33,099 nucleotides of DNA, taken from positions 1 through 33,099 of the forward strand of contig CAUYJH010000045.1 of the NCBI GenBank assembly GCA_963573315.1, in the 5' to 3' direction. A program made the position numbers and the translations under genes. The stretch comes from Entomortierella parvispora. Lineage: Eukaryota; Mortierellomycota; Mortierellomycetes; Mortierellales; Mortierellaceae. The notes below the pieces were generated by a model that was not told the DNA's origin, did no database searches, and saw only the letters and a program-made list of their open reading frames with translations. Shown in pieces: positions 21,301 to 33,099 of this stretch (position 1 is the stretch's first letter; the number at the start of each line of letters is the position of its first letter).

Positions 21301-22001
21301 AGGCCACTGCCATTACCTTGTCTTTGTCCAGGAGCCGACGGTATGGATGGAATATGGATATGGATATGGTCCATGTGTCCAGTGCTTGGTCCTGTGCATC
21401 CACTTGGCCCCGAAGAAATAATAGTAATAGCCGTACCATGGATGGAGGTAGCACCGATGAGATGGCTAGGATGGGAGAGGAGAAAGCTGTCCTCTTCTTG
21501 GGCTTTGGATGGCGGATGGCGCGTACTTTGACTCCCTTCGATGGATGGATGGACGGATGGATGGACGACGCGTTCTTGTTTACTTGAAGCGGGACTGCTT
21601 TTTGTGTTGACTGGTGGCAAGCCAGCCGCAGCAGAAAAGCTGGCAGGCAGGGGAGGCGTTCTTGGTGGGCGGTCACCACTGAAAGCGTGCAAAGATGCAA
21701 GGGTGCAAGGACCGAGCATGCTCCAAAGAGCCGGGGTTGCTGTGGAGTCTCTGAAAGCGAGCCTCTGAAAGCAGCGGATGTTGTTGAAAGGCCGGTGGCC
21801 TCTGGCGGAGTTGAAGGTAGCCAGTTGAGAGGCGCTACCCTCGGTCTCTTTGTAGGGAAGAGACGTTCTTGAAGGACAGCGGGCGGCAGAGGACAGAGCT
21901 TTCTTTTGGAGAGCGAAGCGCGTCACCAGAGAGGCAGATGGAGCTGGTATTTTTCAGGAACTGGGTCTCTTGAGACCTGGCTTATGCTTCTCTGGGCCCG
22001 A
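18336..22001 (+). repeat. Repeat unit, copy 6 (3666 bp)
   Basis: Same length as copy 2, with landmarks at +14666: palindrome at 19170, TATA-like core near 19663, long reverse open frame 21150-21926. No difference from copy 2 was noticed. Confidence 0.97.
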
Positions 22002-25000
22002 GACGAGAGCTCAGCACTTGTGCTTGTTACTGACCACGCGGTTTGAAGAACGCGCGCTAGCCTGGGCTGTGCTGCAGTGCTACAAGAGACTACAGGATAG
22101 ACATGCAAGGGGGCGTTAGTGACTGAAGTACACAAACGAAGGCCTAGGAAGTAGGGCGCAAGGGATTTTTTTGTTTGGCTGGATTTCATATATTTTAGTT
22201 CAGCTCAGAGCATACCTTAAAAAAAACACGAGCCGTGCTCTTGTGTCTGAGTTGCACGCGAGTGCTGGGCTTGGTTGGACAACCCTTGGAGCCATGGCAG
22301 AGATGGATCATGACTGAAATGGAAATGTGCATGTGAAATGTCAGTGGGAATGTAGGGTGGGTGTGGGGAGGAGGGGAGGTGGTGAGAGAGAAAAAAAAGA
22401 AAACAAAAAATCAGCGCGCGCATTTTTGTATCTGCAGCGGAGAGGTCTGGTCCCGTGTAAACGGTCTGAACGGTCTAACCCTGTGTAAACGGTCGAACAC
22501 CGTGTAAACAACGGTCCAGCTACATGGCCAGATAGCCCTTTTCCCTTCTTTTCCATGCACACTCGGTCCGGTGGCTTGAACGCAATTACGAAGGTGGACC
22601 TTGTCCTAGGGTCCGCAAGAGAGGTTCATTCCTACAAGTGGCACGCGTACCAACATTGTCTTTGAAGTTCTCGGAGAGGGAGGAGGCACCGTGGAGAATG
22701 GAGAATCAGATGGCACTGGCTGCATCCCACCATAGCTCGGGGGGGGGGGTTTTGTTCTCATGCCTCCGTCTACCTGTCAGATCCTGAAAACTGGAAGGAG
22801 GAAGACGTCTCCTCAGTGAAGATATCTGTCGTGTTGGATCCGATCATCGGATCCTGGACCCTGGATCCATAAAGGTTGCGGTGGAGGGTCCATCTCTCTT
22901 TTTAATGACCGATCCTTCTCGGGAAAAGAAAAAGAAGCAGACGTGCTCGGTCTTGATATGTTCTGGAGAGTGGTCAGGAGCACAAAAGGAGGCGGGCATC
23001 TCCCTTCTTCCCTGCGTGGATCTGTTGATCTAGGATCTAGGATGGCATCCAGGACGGTGGCGACAAAAGATCCTGTCCTCTCCATTGCACTCAGAGCACT
23101 CGAGTCTCTGCTGCACCCAAAGATCAGCGATGGTGATCGGTACTCTCTCCTGGATCTCTGGCGCTCCCCCCGAGGACAAAAGTCGACAAGTCTTGGGGCG
23201 ACTGCAACCAACACATCCTCCCCGTCACCAAGCAGCCATGTAGCCGGCACCCCCATCTCGCGTCAAAGCCATACCGCACTCGCCTAGTATTTTCCAACCT
23301 ACTGTACTTCTCAACCTTCTTCTCAACCTATATATCTACTTCTCAGCCTACTTCTCAACCTAGTGAACGTTTCATTCAATTTGGTGGGGACCTGATGACC
23401 TTTGTTTTCTTGATCAACTATTACTTCAAGAGATTCATGTTGTCATTGTTGACGAACACTGCTCGGTTCCTCTCATCAGGAATATTGAAAAGAGTTGACA
23501 TTTCTTTTTTTATTTATTGTACAGTGATCGCGCGTTTACTTCTTAGTCTGTGGTCACTCAAAGGAACAAGATCGATGATGGGTCTCTGTATTAAAATCAC
23601 GAAGAGAACAGAAAGATGGCATCCATTCAAAGGTACAAGGACAATACGGTCCCAGGGGCCATGGGTTCGATCTCGAAGAGAAGAGCGGCACCGCATCACG
23701 TTGGAAGTGACCGTTCCCCGCCAAGCGATGGAGAGGAGAAGTGAGCAACAGTCAACGACAAAAAAATAGAGAACTCTTGACAAAGTACCTCACCAAAGGC
23801 CGAGATCACCCCTCATACACAAATCCAGCCTATCAAAATAGCTAAAAGTACACACCAGTATGCAGAGGAGGACATGATGAAGGACTCCTAGAGTCGATCG
23901 ATCCTCACACGACATCTGGCTTGATGCGCACTCTTCTTCGCCTATGATATGGAAGGTATAGGGTAGAGTTTGGATCTCGGAAAAGGGCTTCAGAGGACTG
24001 TAATGATCAGAGAGAGACTCTAGTCGGCCTGCGTTGACAATGCTCCTCTCGTTCACGAGGATGGGGTGGGTGAGGACACGGTGCGGGGTTTGGTTCCTAA
24101 GAAGTGGCAAGACTATGTAAATGGTCAGTGGACGCTATCAAGACGCGGTTGCACCTCTATTGCAATTAACCTAGCCAGGGGCTTCCCACCAGCCGCAGAG
24201 GTGTTTCTCAGAGTGGCCCCCCCATCTCCCCCACACCCCGCACCCGCACCCAAGCCCATCCCTCCACTCTCACCCCCTTCTGCTATTGTCCACCTGTAGG
24301 TGGGGCCCCAACCATCTTCCGTGAATGGAGGTAGCCGCGGAGGAGGAGTTTTCTGGGCCAGGATGGCGCTTACCCCCCCCCCCCCCTCTCCCTCTCCCTC
24401 TTGTCCTCTCTTTGCATCCAACGCCCTCACCCAGCCCACACCCCCTTCTGCAATTATGCACCTGTAGGTGGGGCCCCAACCATCTTCCGATAATGGAGAC
24501 AGCCGCGGAGGAGGTGTTTCTGGGTCAGGATGGTGCTTAACCCCCCCCCTCTCCCTCTCCCTCTTGTCCTCTCTTCGCCACCTAAAGTCTTCATTGAAAT
24601 TCACACAAGCGCCATAGACGCCTTGTCTTGGAGCGCTTAGCCCACTGCCATTACCTTGTTTGAGCTCAAAGGGGTGGACGACCTGAATGGAATGTGATCC
24701 TTGCGGAAGACTTGGTTCCTAAGAAGTGGAAAGACTGTGTAAATGGTCAGCGGACGCTACCAAGACGCGTGTAAACCCACTTTGTACAGATGTCTCTCAG
24801 AGGTCGGCCCCAGCCTCACTCACTCCCTTCGACTTTATCCACGGAGGGGGCCAGATCACTACATAACAGTGCCAGCCGAAGAAGGTTGAGGACAGCCAGC
24901 CCACCGCCACTATTCATCATTGAAACTTCACACAGGCACCAAAGGACGCCCTGCCCTGAAGCGCTGAGGCCACTGCCATTACCTTGTCTTTGTCCAGGAG

Positions 25001-25667
25001 CCGACGGTATGGATGGAATATGGATATGGATATGGTCCATGTGTCCAGTGCTTGGTCCTGTGCATCCACTTGGCCCCGAAGAAATAATAGTAATAGCCGT
25101 ACCATGGATGGAGGTAGCACCGATGAGATGGCTAGGATGGGAGAGGAGAAAGCTGTCCTCTTCTTGGGCTTTGGATGGCGGATGGCGCGTACTTTGACTC
25201 CCTTCGATGGATGGATGGACGGATGGATGGACGACGCGTTCTTGTTTACTTGAAGCGGGACTGCTTTTTGTGTTGACTGGTGGCAAGCCAGCCGCAGCAG
25301 AAAAGCTGGCAGGCAGGGGAGGCGTTCTTGGTGGGCGGTCACCACTGAAAGCGTGCAAAGATGCAAGGGTGCAAGGACCGAGCATGCTCCAAAGAGCCGG
25401 GGTTGCTGTGGAGTCTCTGAAAGCGAGCCTCTGAAAGCAGCGGATGTTGTTGAAAGGCCGGTGGCCTCTGGCGGAGTTGAAGGTAGCCAGTTGAGAGGCG
25501 CTACCCTCGGTCTCTTTGTAGGGAAGAGACGTTCTTGAAGGACAGCGGGCGGCAGAGGACAGAGCTTTCTTTTGGAGAGCGAAGCGCGTCACCAGAGAGG
25601 CAGATGGAGCTGGTATTTTTCAGGAACTGGGTCTCTTGAGACCTGGCTTATGCTTCTCTGGGCCCGA
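22002..25667 (+). repeat. Repeat unit, copy 7 (3666 bp)
   Basis: Same length as copy 2, with landmarks at +18332: palindrome at 22836, TATA-like core near 23329, long reverse open frame 24816-25592. No difference from copy 2 was noticed. Confidence 0.97.
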
Positions 25668-28600
25668 GACGAGAGCTCAGCACTTGTGCTTGTTACTGAC
25701 CACGCGGTTTGAAGAACGCGCGCTAGCCTGGGCTGTGCTGCAGTGCTACAAGAGACTACAGGATAGACATGCAAGGGGGCGTTAGTGACTGAAGTACACA
25801 AACGAAGGCCTAGGAAGTAGGGCGCAAGGGATTTTTTTGTTTGGCTGGATTTCATATATTTTAGTTCAGCTCAGAGCATACCTTAAAAAAAACACGAGCC
25901 GTGCTCTTGTGTCTGAGTTGCACGCGAGTGCTGGGCTTGGTTGGACAACCCTTGGAGCCATGGCAGAGATGGATCATGACTGAAATGGAAATGTGCATGT
26001 GAAATGTCAGTGGGAATGTAGGGTGGGTGTGGGGAGGAGGGGAGGTGGTGAGAGAGAAAAAAAAGAAAACAAAAAATCAGCGCGCGCATTTTTGTATCTG
26101 CAGCGGAGAGGTCTGGTCCCGTGTAAACGGTCTGAACGGTCTAACCCTGTGTAAACGGTCGAACACCGTGTAAACAACGGTCCAGCTACATGGCCAGATA
26201 GCCCTTTTCCCTTCTTTTCCATGCACACTCGGTCCGGTGGCTTGAACGCAATTACGAAGGTGGACCTTGTCCTAGGGTCCGCAAGAGAGGTTCATTCCTA
26301 CAAGTGGCACGCGTACCAACATTGTCTTTGAAGTTCTCGGAGAGGGAGGAGGCACCGTGGAGAATGGAGAATCAGATGGCACTGGCTGCATCCCACCATA
26401 GCTCGGGGGGGGGGTTTTGTTCTCATGCCTCCGTCTACCTGTCAGATCCTGAAAACTGGAAGGAGGAAGACGTCTCCTCAGTGAAGATATCTGTCGTGTT
26501 GGATCCGATCATCGGATCCTGGACCCTGGATCCATAAAGGTTGCGGTGGAGGGTCCATCTCTCTTTTTAATGACCGATCCTTCTCGGGAAAAGAAAAAGA
26601 AGCAGACGTGCTCGGTCTTGATATGTTCTGGAGAGTGGTCAGGAGCACAAAAGGAGGCGGGCATCTCCCTTCTTCCCTGCGTGGATCTGTTGATCTAGGA
26701 TCTAGGATGGCATCCAGGACGGTGGCGACAAAAGATCCTGTCCTCTCCATTGCACTCAGAGCACTCGAGTCTCTGCTGCACCCAAAGATCAGCGATGGTG
26801 ATCGGTACTCTCTCCTGGATCTCTGGCGCTCCCCCCGAGGACAAAAGTCGACAAGTCTTGGGGCGACTGCAACCAACACATCCTCCCCGTCACCAAGCAG
26901 CCATGTAGCCGGCACCCCCATCTCGCGTCAAAGCCATACCGCACTCGCCTAGTATTTTCCAACCTACTGTACTTCTCAACCTTCTTCTCAACCTATATAT
27001 CTACTTCTCAGCCTACTTCTCAACCTAGTGAACGTTTCATTCAATTTGGTGGGGACCTGATGACCTTTGTTTTCTTGATCAACTATTACTTCAAGAGATT
27101 CATGTTGTCATTGTTGACGAACACTGCTCGGTTCCTCTCATCAGGAATATTGAAAAGAGTTGACATTTCTTTTTTTATTTATTGTACAGTGATCGCGCGT
27201 TTACTTCTTAGTCTGTGGTCACTCAAAGGAACAAGATCGATGATGGGTCTCTGTATTAAAATCACGAAGAGAACAGAAAGATGGCATCCATTCAAAGGTA
27301 CAAGGACAATACGGTCCCAGGGGCCATGGGTTCGATCTCGAAGAGAAGAGCGGCACCGCATCACGTTGGAAGTGACCGTTCCCCGCCAAGCGATGGAGAG
27401 GAGAAGTGAGCAACAGTCAACGACAAAAAAATAGAGAACTCTTGACAAAGTACCTCACCAAAGGCCGAGATCACCCCTCATACACAAATCCAGCCTATCA
27501 AAATAGCTAAAAGTACACACCAGTATGCAGAGGAGGACATGATGAAGGACTCCTAGAGTCGATCGATCCTCACACGACATCTGGCTTGATGCGCACTCTT
27601 CTTCGCCTATGATATGGAAGGTATAGGGTAGAGTTTGGATCTCGGAAAAGGGCTTCAGAGGACTGTAATGATCAGAGAGAGACTCTAGTCGGCCTGCGTT
27701 GACAATGCTCCTCTCGTTCACGAGGATGGGGTGGGTGAGGACACGGTGCGGGGTTTGGTTCCTAAGAAGTGGCAAGACTATGTAAATGGTCAGTGGACGC
27801 TATCAAGACGCGGTTGCACCTCTATTGCAATTAACCTAGCCAGGGGCTTCCCACCAGCCGCAGAGGTGTTTCTCAGAGTGGCCCCCCCATCTCCCCCACA
27901 CCCCGCACCCGCACCCAAGCCCATCCCTCCACTCTCACCCCCTTCTGCTATTGTCCACCTGTAGGTGGGGCCCCAACCATCTTCCGTGAATGGAGGTAGC
28001 CGCGGAGGAGGAGTTTTCTGGGCCAGGATGGCGCTTACCCCCCCCCCCCCCTCTCCCTCTCCCTCTTGTCCTCTCTTTGCATCCAACGCCCTCACCCAGC
28101 CCACACCCCCTTCTGCAATTATGCACCTGTAGGTGGGGCCCCAACCATCTTCCGATAATGGAGACAGCCGCGGAGGAGGTGTTTCTGGGTCAGGATGGTG
28201 CTTAACCCCCCCCCTCTCCCTCTCCCTCTTGTCCTCTCTTCGCCACCTAAAGTCTTCATTGAAATTCACACAAGCGCCATAGACGCCTTGTCTTGGAGCG
28301 CTTAGCCCACTGCCATTACCTTGTTTGAGCTCAAAGGGGTGGACGACCTGAATGGAATGTGATCCTTGCGGAAGACTTGGTTCCTAAGAAGTGGAAAGAC
28401 TGTGTAAATGGTCAGCGGACGCTACCAAGACGCGTGTAAACCCACTTTGTACAGATGTCTCTCAGAGGTCGGCCCCAGCCTCACTCACTCCCTTCGACTT
28501 TATCCACGGAGGGGGCCAGATCACTACATAACAGTGCCAGCCGAAGAAGGTTGAGGACAGCCAGCCCACCGCCACTATTCATCATTGAAACTTCACACAG

Positions 28601-29332
28601 GCACCAAAGGACGCCCTGCCCTGAAGCGCTGAGGCCACTGCCATTACCTTGTCTTTGTCCAGGAGCCGACGGTATGGATGGAATATGGATATGGATATGG
28701 TCCATGTGTCCAGTGCTTGGTCCTGTGCATCCACTTGGCCCCGAAGAAATAATAGTAATAGCCGTACCATGGATGGAGGTAGCACCGATGAGATGGCTAG
28801 GATGGGAGAGGAGAAAGCTGTCCTCTTCTTGGGCTTTGGATGGCGGATGGCGCGTACTTTGACTCCCTTCGATGGATGGATGGACGGATGGATGGACGAC
28901 GCGTTCTTGTTTACTTGAAGCGGGACTGCTTTTTGTGTTGACTGGTGGCAAGCCAGCCGCAGCAGAAAAGCTGGCAGGCAGGGGAGGCGTTCTTGGTGGG
29001 CGGTCACCACTGAAAGCGTGCAAAGATGCAAGGGTGCAAGGACCGAGCATGCTCCAAAGAGCCGGGGTTGCTGTGGAGTCTCTGAAAGCGAGCCTCTGAA
29101 AGCAGCGGATGTTGTTGAAAGGCCGGTGGCCTCTGGCGGAGTTGAAGGTAGCCAGTTGAGAGGCGCTACCCTCGGTCTCTTTGTAGGGAAGAGACGTTCT
29201 TGAAGGACAGCGGGCGGCAGAGGACAGAGCTTTCTTTTGGAGAGCGAAGCGCGTCACCAGAGAGGCAGATGGAGCTGGTATTTTTCAGGAACTGGGTCTC
29301 TTGAGACCTGGCTTATGCTTCTCTGGGCCCGA
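25668..29332 (+). repeat. Repeat unit, copy 8 (3665 bp, G10 run)
   Basis: Identical to the reference by eye except that the G run at 26405-26414 has 10 rather than 11 G. The change extends a forward pseudo-frame at 26304-26537, which shows how easily the open frames here appear and vanish. Confidence 0.97.
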
Positions 29333-32300
29333 GACGAGAGCTCAGCACTTGTGCTTGTTACTGACCACGCGGTTTGAAGAACGCGCGCTAGCCTGGGCTG
29401 TGCTGCAGTGCTACAAGAGACTACAGGATAGACATGCAAGGGGGCGTTAGTGACTGAAGTACACAAACGAAGGCCTAGGAAGTAGGGCGCAAGGGATTTT
29501 TTTGTTTGGCTGGATTTCATATATTTTAGTTCAGCTCAGAGCATACCTTAAAAAAAACACGAGCCGTGCTCTTGTGTCTGAGTTGCACGCGAGTGCTGGG
29601 CTTGGTTGGACAACCCTTGGAGCCATGGCAGAGATGGATCATGACTGAAATGGAAATGTGCATGTGAAATGTCAGTGGGAATGTAGGGTGGGTGTGGGGA
29701 GGAGGGGAGGTGGTGAGAGAGAAAAAAAAGAAAACAAAAAATCAGCGCGCGCATTTTTGTATCTGCAGCGGAGAGGTCTGGTCCCGTGTAAACGGTCTGA
29801 ACGGTCTAACCCTGTGTAAACGGTCGAACACCGTGTAAACAACGGTCCAGCTACATGGCCAGATAGCCCTTTTCCCTTCTTTTCCATGCACACTCGGTCC
29901 GGTGGCTTGAACGCAATTACGAAGGTGGACCTTGTCCTAGGGTCCGCAAGAGAGGTTCATTCCTACAAGTGGCACGCGTACCAACATTGTCTTTGAAGTT
30001 CTCGGAGAGGGGAGGAGGCACCGTGGAGAATGGAGAATCAGATGGCACTGGCTGCATCCCACCATAGCTCGGGGGGGGGGTTTTGTTCTCATGCCTCCGT
30101 CTACCTGTCAGATCCTGAAAACTGGAAGGAGGAAGACGTCTCCTCAGTGAAGATATCTGTCGTGTTGGATCCGATCATCGGATCCTGGACCCTGGATCCA
30201 TAAAGGTTGCGGTGGAGGGTCCATCTCTCTTTTTAATGACCGATCCTTCTCGGGAAAAGAAAAAGAAGCAGACGTGCTCGGTCTTGATATGTTCTGGAGA
30301 GTGGTCAGGAGCACAAAAGGAGGCGGGCATCTCCCTTCTTCCCTGCGTGGATCTGTTGATCTAGGATCTAGGATGGCATCCAGGACGGTGGCGACAAAAG
30401 ATCCTGTCCTCTCCATTGCACTCAGAGCACTCGAGTCTCTGCTGCACCCAAAGATCAGCGATGGTGATCGGTACTCTCTCCTGGATCTCTGGCGCTCCCC
30501 CCGAGGACAAAAGTCGACAAGTCTTGGGGCGACTGCAACCAACACATCCTCCCCGTCACCAAGCAGCCATGTAGCCGGCACCCCCATCTCGCGTCAAAGC
30601 CATACCGCACTCGCCTAGTATTTTCCAACCTACTGTACTTCTCAACCTTCTTCTCAACCTATATATCTACTTCTCAGCCTACTTCTCAACCTAGTGAACG
30701 TTTCATTCAATTTGGTGGGGACCTGATGACCTTTGTTTTCTTGATCAACTATTACTTCAAGAGATTCATGTTGTCATTGTTGACGAACACTGCTCGGTTC
30801 CTCTCATCAGGAATATTGAAAAGAGTTGACATTTCTTTTTTTATTTATTGTACAGTGATCGCGCGTTTACTTCTTAGTCTGTGGTCACTCAAAGGAACAA
30901 GATCGATGATGGGTCTCTGTATTAAAATCACGAAGAGAACAGAAAGATGGCATCCATTCAAAGGTACAAGGACAATACGGTCCCAGGGGCCATGGGTTCG
31001 ATCTCGAAGAGAAGAGCGGCACCGCATCACGTTGGAAGTGACCGTTCCCCGCCAAGCGATGGAGAGGAGAAGTGAGCAACAGTCAACGACAAAAAAATAG
31101 AGAACTCTTGACAAAGTACCTCACCAAAGGCCGAGATCACCCCTCATACACAAATCCAGCCTATCAAAATAGCTAAAAGTACACACCAGTATGCAGAGGA
31201 GGACATGATGAAGGACTCCTAGAGTCGATCGATCCTCACACGACATCTGGCTTGATGCGCACTCTTCTTCGCCTATGATATGGAAGGTATAGGGTAGAGT
31301 TTGGATCTCGGAAAAGGGCTTCAGAGGACTGTAATGATCAGAGAGAGACTCTAGTCGGCCTGCGTTGACAATGCTCCTCTCGTTCACGAGGATGGGGTGG
31401 GTGAGGACACGGTGCGGGGTTTGGTTCCTAAGAAGTGGCAAGACTATGTAAATGGTCAGTGGACGCTATCAAGACGCGGTTGCACCTCTATTGCAATTAA
31501 CCTAGCCAGGGGCTTCCCACCAGCCGCAGAGGTGTTTCTCAGAGTGGCCCCCCCATCTCCCCCACACCCCGCACCCGCACCCAAGCCCATCCCTCCACTC
31601 TCACCCCCTTCTGCTATTGTCCACCTGTAGGTGGGGCCCCAACCATCTTCCGTGAATGGAGGTAGCCGCGGAGGAGGAGTTTTCTGGGCCAGGATGGCGC
31701 TTACCCCCCCCCCCCCTCTCCCTCTCCCTCTTGTCCTCTCTTTGCATCCAACGCCCTCACCCAGCCCACACCCCCTTCTGCAATTATGCACCTGTAGGTG
31801 GGGCCCCAACCATCTTCCGATAATGGAGACAGCCGCGGAGGAGGTGTTTCTGGGTCAGGATGGTGCTTAACCCCCCCCCTCTCCCTCTCCCTCTTGTCCT
31901 CTCTTCGCCACCTAAAGTCTTCATTGAAATTCACACAAGCGCCATAGACGCCTTGTCTTGGAGCGCTTAGCCCACTGCCATTACCTTGTTTGAGCTCAAA
32001 GGGGTGGACGACCTGAATGGAATGTGATCCTTGCGGAAGACTTGGTTCCTAAGAAGTGGAAAGACTGTGTAAATGGTCAGCGGACGCTACCAAGACGCGT
32101 GTAAACCCACTTTGTACAGATGTCTCTCAGAGGTCGGCCCCAGCCTCACTCACTCCCTTCGACTTTATCCACGGAGGGGGCCAGATCACTACATAACAGT
32201 GCCAGCCGAAGAAGGTTGAGGACAGCCAGCCCACCGCCACTATTCATCATTGAAACTTCACACAGGCACCAAAGGACGCCCTGCCCTGAAGCGCTGAGGC

Positions 32301-32997
32301 CACTGCCATTACCTTGTCTTTGTCCAGGAGCCGACGGTATGGATGGAATATGGATATGGATATGGTCCATGTGTCCAGTGCTTGGTCCTGTGCATCCACT
32401 TGGCCCCGAAGAAATAATAGTAATAGCCGTACCATGGATGGAGGTAGCACCGATGAGATGGCTAGGATGGGAGAGGAGAAAGCTGTCCTCTTCTTGGGCT
32501 TTGGATGGCGGATGGCGCGTACTTTGACTCCCTTCGATGGATGGATGGACGGATGGATGGACGACGCGTTCTTGTTTACTTGAAGCGGGACTGCTTTTTG
32601 TGTTGACTGGTGGCAAGCCAGCCGCAGCAGAAAAGCTGGCAGGCAGGGGAGGCGTTCTTGGTGGGCGGTCACCACTGAAAGCGTGCAAAGATGCAAGGGT
32701 GCAAGGACCGAGCATGCTCCAAAGAGCCGGGGTTGCTGTGGAGTCTCTGAAAGCGAGCCTCTGAAAGCAGCGGATGTTGTTGAAAGGCCGGTGGCCTCTG
32801 GCGGAGTTGAAGGTAGCCAGTTGAGAGGCGCTACCCTCGGTCTCTTTGTAGGGAAGAGACGTTCTTGAAGGACAGCGGGCGGCAGAGGACAGAGCTTTCT
32901 TTTGGAGAGCGAAGCGCGTCACCAGAGAGGCAGATGGAGCTGGTATTTTTCAGGAACTGGGTCTCTTGAGACCTGGCTTATGCTTCTCTGGGCCCGA
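29333..32997 (+). repeat. Repeat unit, copy 9 (3665 bp, three run-length changes)
   Basis: Three single-base run-length differences from copy 2: one extra G in the GAGAGGGGAGG segment near 30006-30010, a G10 run near 30071-30080, and a C13 run near 31704-31716. The net change is -1 bp. As in copy 1, the copy near the window edge has more homopolymer differences than central copies. Confidence 0.97.
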
Positions 32998-33099
32998 GAC
33001 GAGAGCTCAGCACTTGTGCTTGTTACTGACCACGCGGTTTGAAGAACGCGCGCTAGCCTGGGCTGTGCTGCAGTGCTACAAGAGACTACAGGATAGACA
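32998..33099 (+). repeat. Repeat unit, copy 10 (first 102 bp only)
   Basis: The window ends 102 bp into a tenth unit that matches the start of the other copies. The truncation is that of the window or contig, not a visible biological boundary. Confidence 0.97.

Larger units (their letters stand above)
1..33099. repeat. Head-to-tail tandem array of a 3.67 kb unit (9 copies plus 102 bp)
   Basis: The whole window is a direct tandem repeat. The marker GACGAGAGCTCAGCACTTG recurs at 1, 3670, 7336, 11002, 14670, 18336, 22002, 25668, 29333 and 32998, giving unit lengths of 3669, 3666, 3666, 3668, 3666, 3666, 3666, 3665 and 3665. All copies have the same orientation. Every length difference can be traced to specific 1-2 base indels, and no substitution was noticed by eye. 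Both window ends lie inside a unit, so the real array may be longer. Inference: a eukaryotic macrosatellite or large satellite, or a long-read concatemer of a 3.67 kb circle. No known satellite family is recognised. Confidence 0.98.

Noticed and set aside
1-33099. CRISPR array
   Set aside because: The repeats are 3.67 kb with no unique spacers, and no cas genes are present.
1-33099. rDNA, 5S or spliced-leader gene array
   Set aside because: I looked for conserved rRNA, 5S internal-control, U6 and dinoflagellate spliced-leader words and kinetoplast minicircle conserved blocks in the unit and recognised none. A covariance-model search would settle it.

Overview
The window is one uninterrupted tandem array. 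A unit of about 3,666 bp is repeated nine times head-to-tail, and a tenth copy is cut off after 102 bp. Copies start at 1, 3670, 7336, 11002, 14670, 18336, 22002, 25668, 29333 and 32998; this phase is arbitrary, because it simply starts at base 1. There is no unique flanking sequence on either side. By eye the copies differ only by a few 1-2 base indels, nearly all in homopolymers or short runs, and I noticed no substitutions.

I recognise no protein-coding gene, rRNA, tRNA, integrase, transposase or reverse transcriptase in the unit. The open frames are short, overlap on both strands, and are biased by simple sequence; several of the longest begin at GTG or TTG rather than ATG. The picture is of a eukaryotic macrosatellite or large satellite, or else a concatemer of a ~3.67 kb circular molecule. 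Long homopolymers, tetranucleotide repeats and the absence of compact genes argue against a bacterial chromosome. CpG is common, which argues against a typical methylated vertebrate genome. I cannot place the organism more closely.

Layout of one unit, using copy 2 (3670-7335) as reference: 3670-4022, mixed sequence without recognisable content; 4023-4079, a G-quadruplex-type G-rich tract running into a purine tract; 4111-4187, a cluster of GTGTAAAC and ACGGTC motifs; 4407-4417, an 11-G run; 4504-4560, a perfect BamHI-type palindrome followed by a second inverted repeat; 4505-5676, a segment strongly enriched in GATC; 4975-5030, four 12-mers of the type CTTCTCAACCTA around a TATA-like core; 5063-5437, a 124-codon open frame; 5758-6655, an old internal duplication (modules M1 and M2), with M1 enlarged by about 150-bp C/T-rich subrepeats; 6458-7260, a G-rich, stop-poor segment with ATGG repeats; 7295-7314, a short hairpin.

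To convert copy-2 positions to other copies, add 3666 (copy 3), 7332 (copy 4, or 7334 after its AC insertion near 13237), 11000 (copy 5), 14666 (copy 6), 18332 (copy 7), 21998 (copy 8, or 21997 after the G run) and 25663 (copy 9, or 25662 after the C run). For copy 1 subtract about 3666-3669, depending on local indels.

No gene network can be described. The most useful points are the near-perfect homogeneity of a gene-less 3.67 kb unit, its mosaic internal construction, and a few promoter-like or protein-binding-site-like motif clusters that could make it a noncoding transcription unit.
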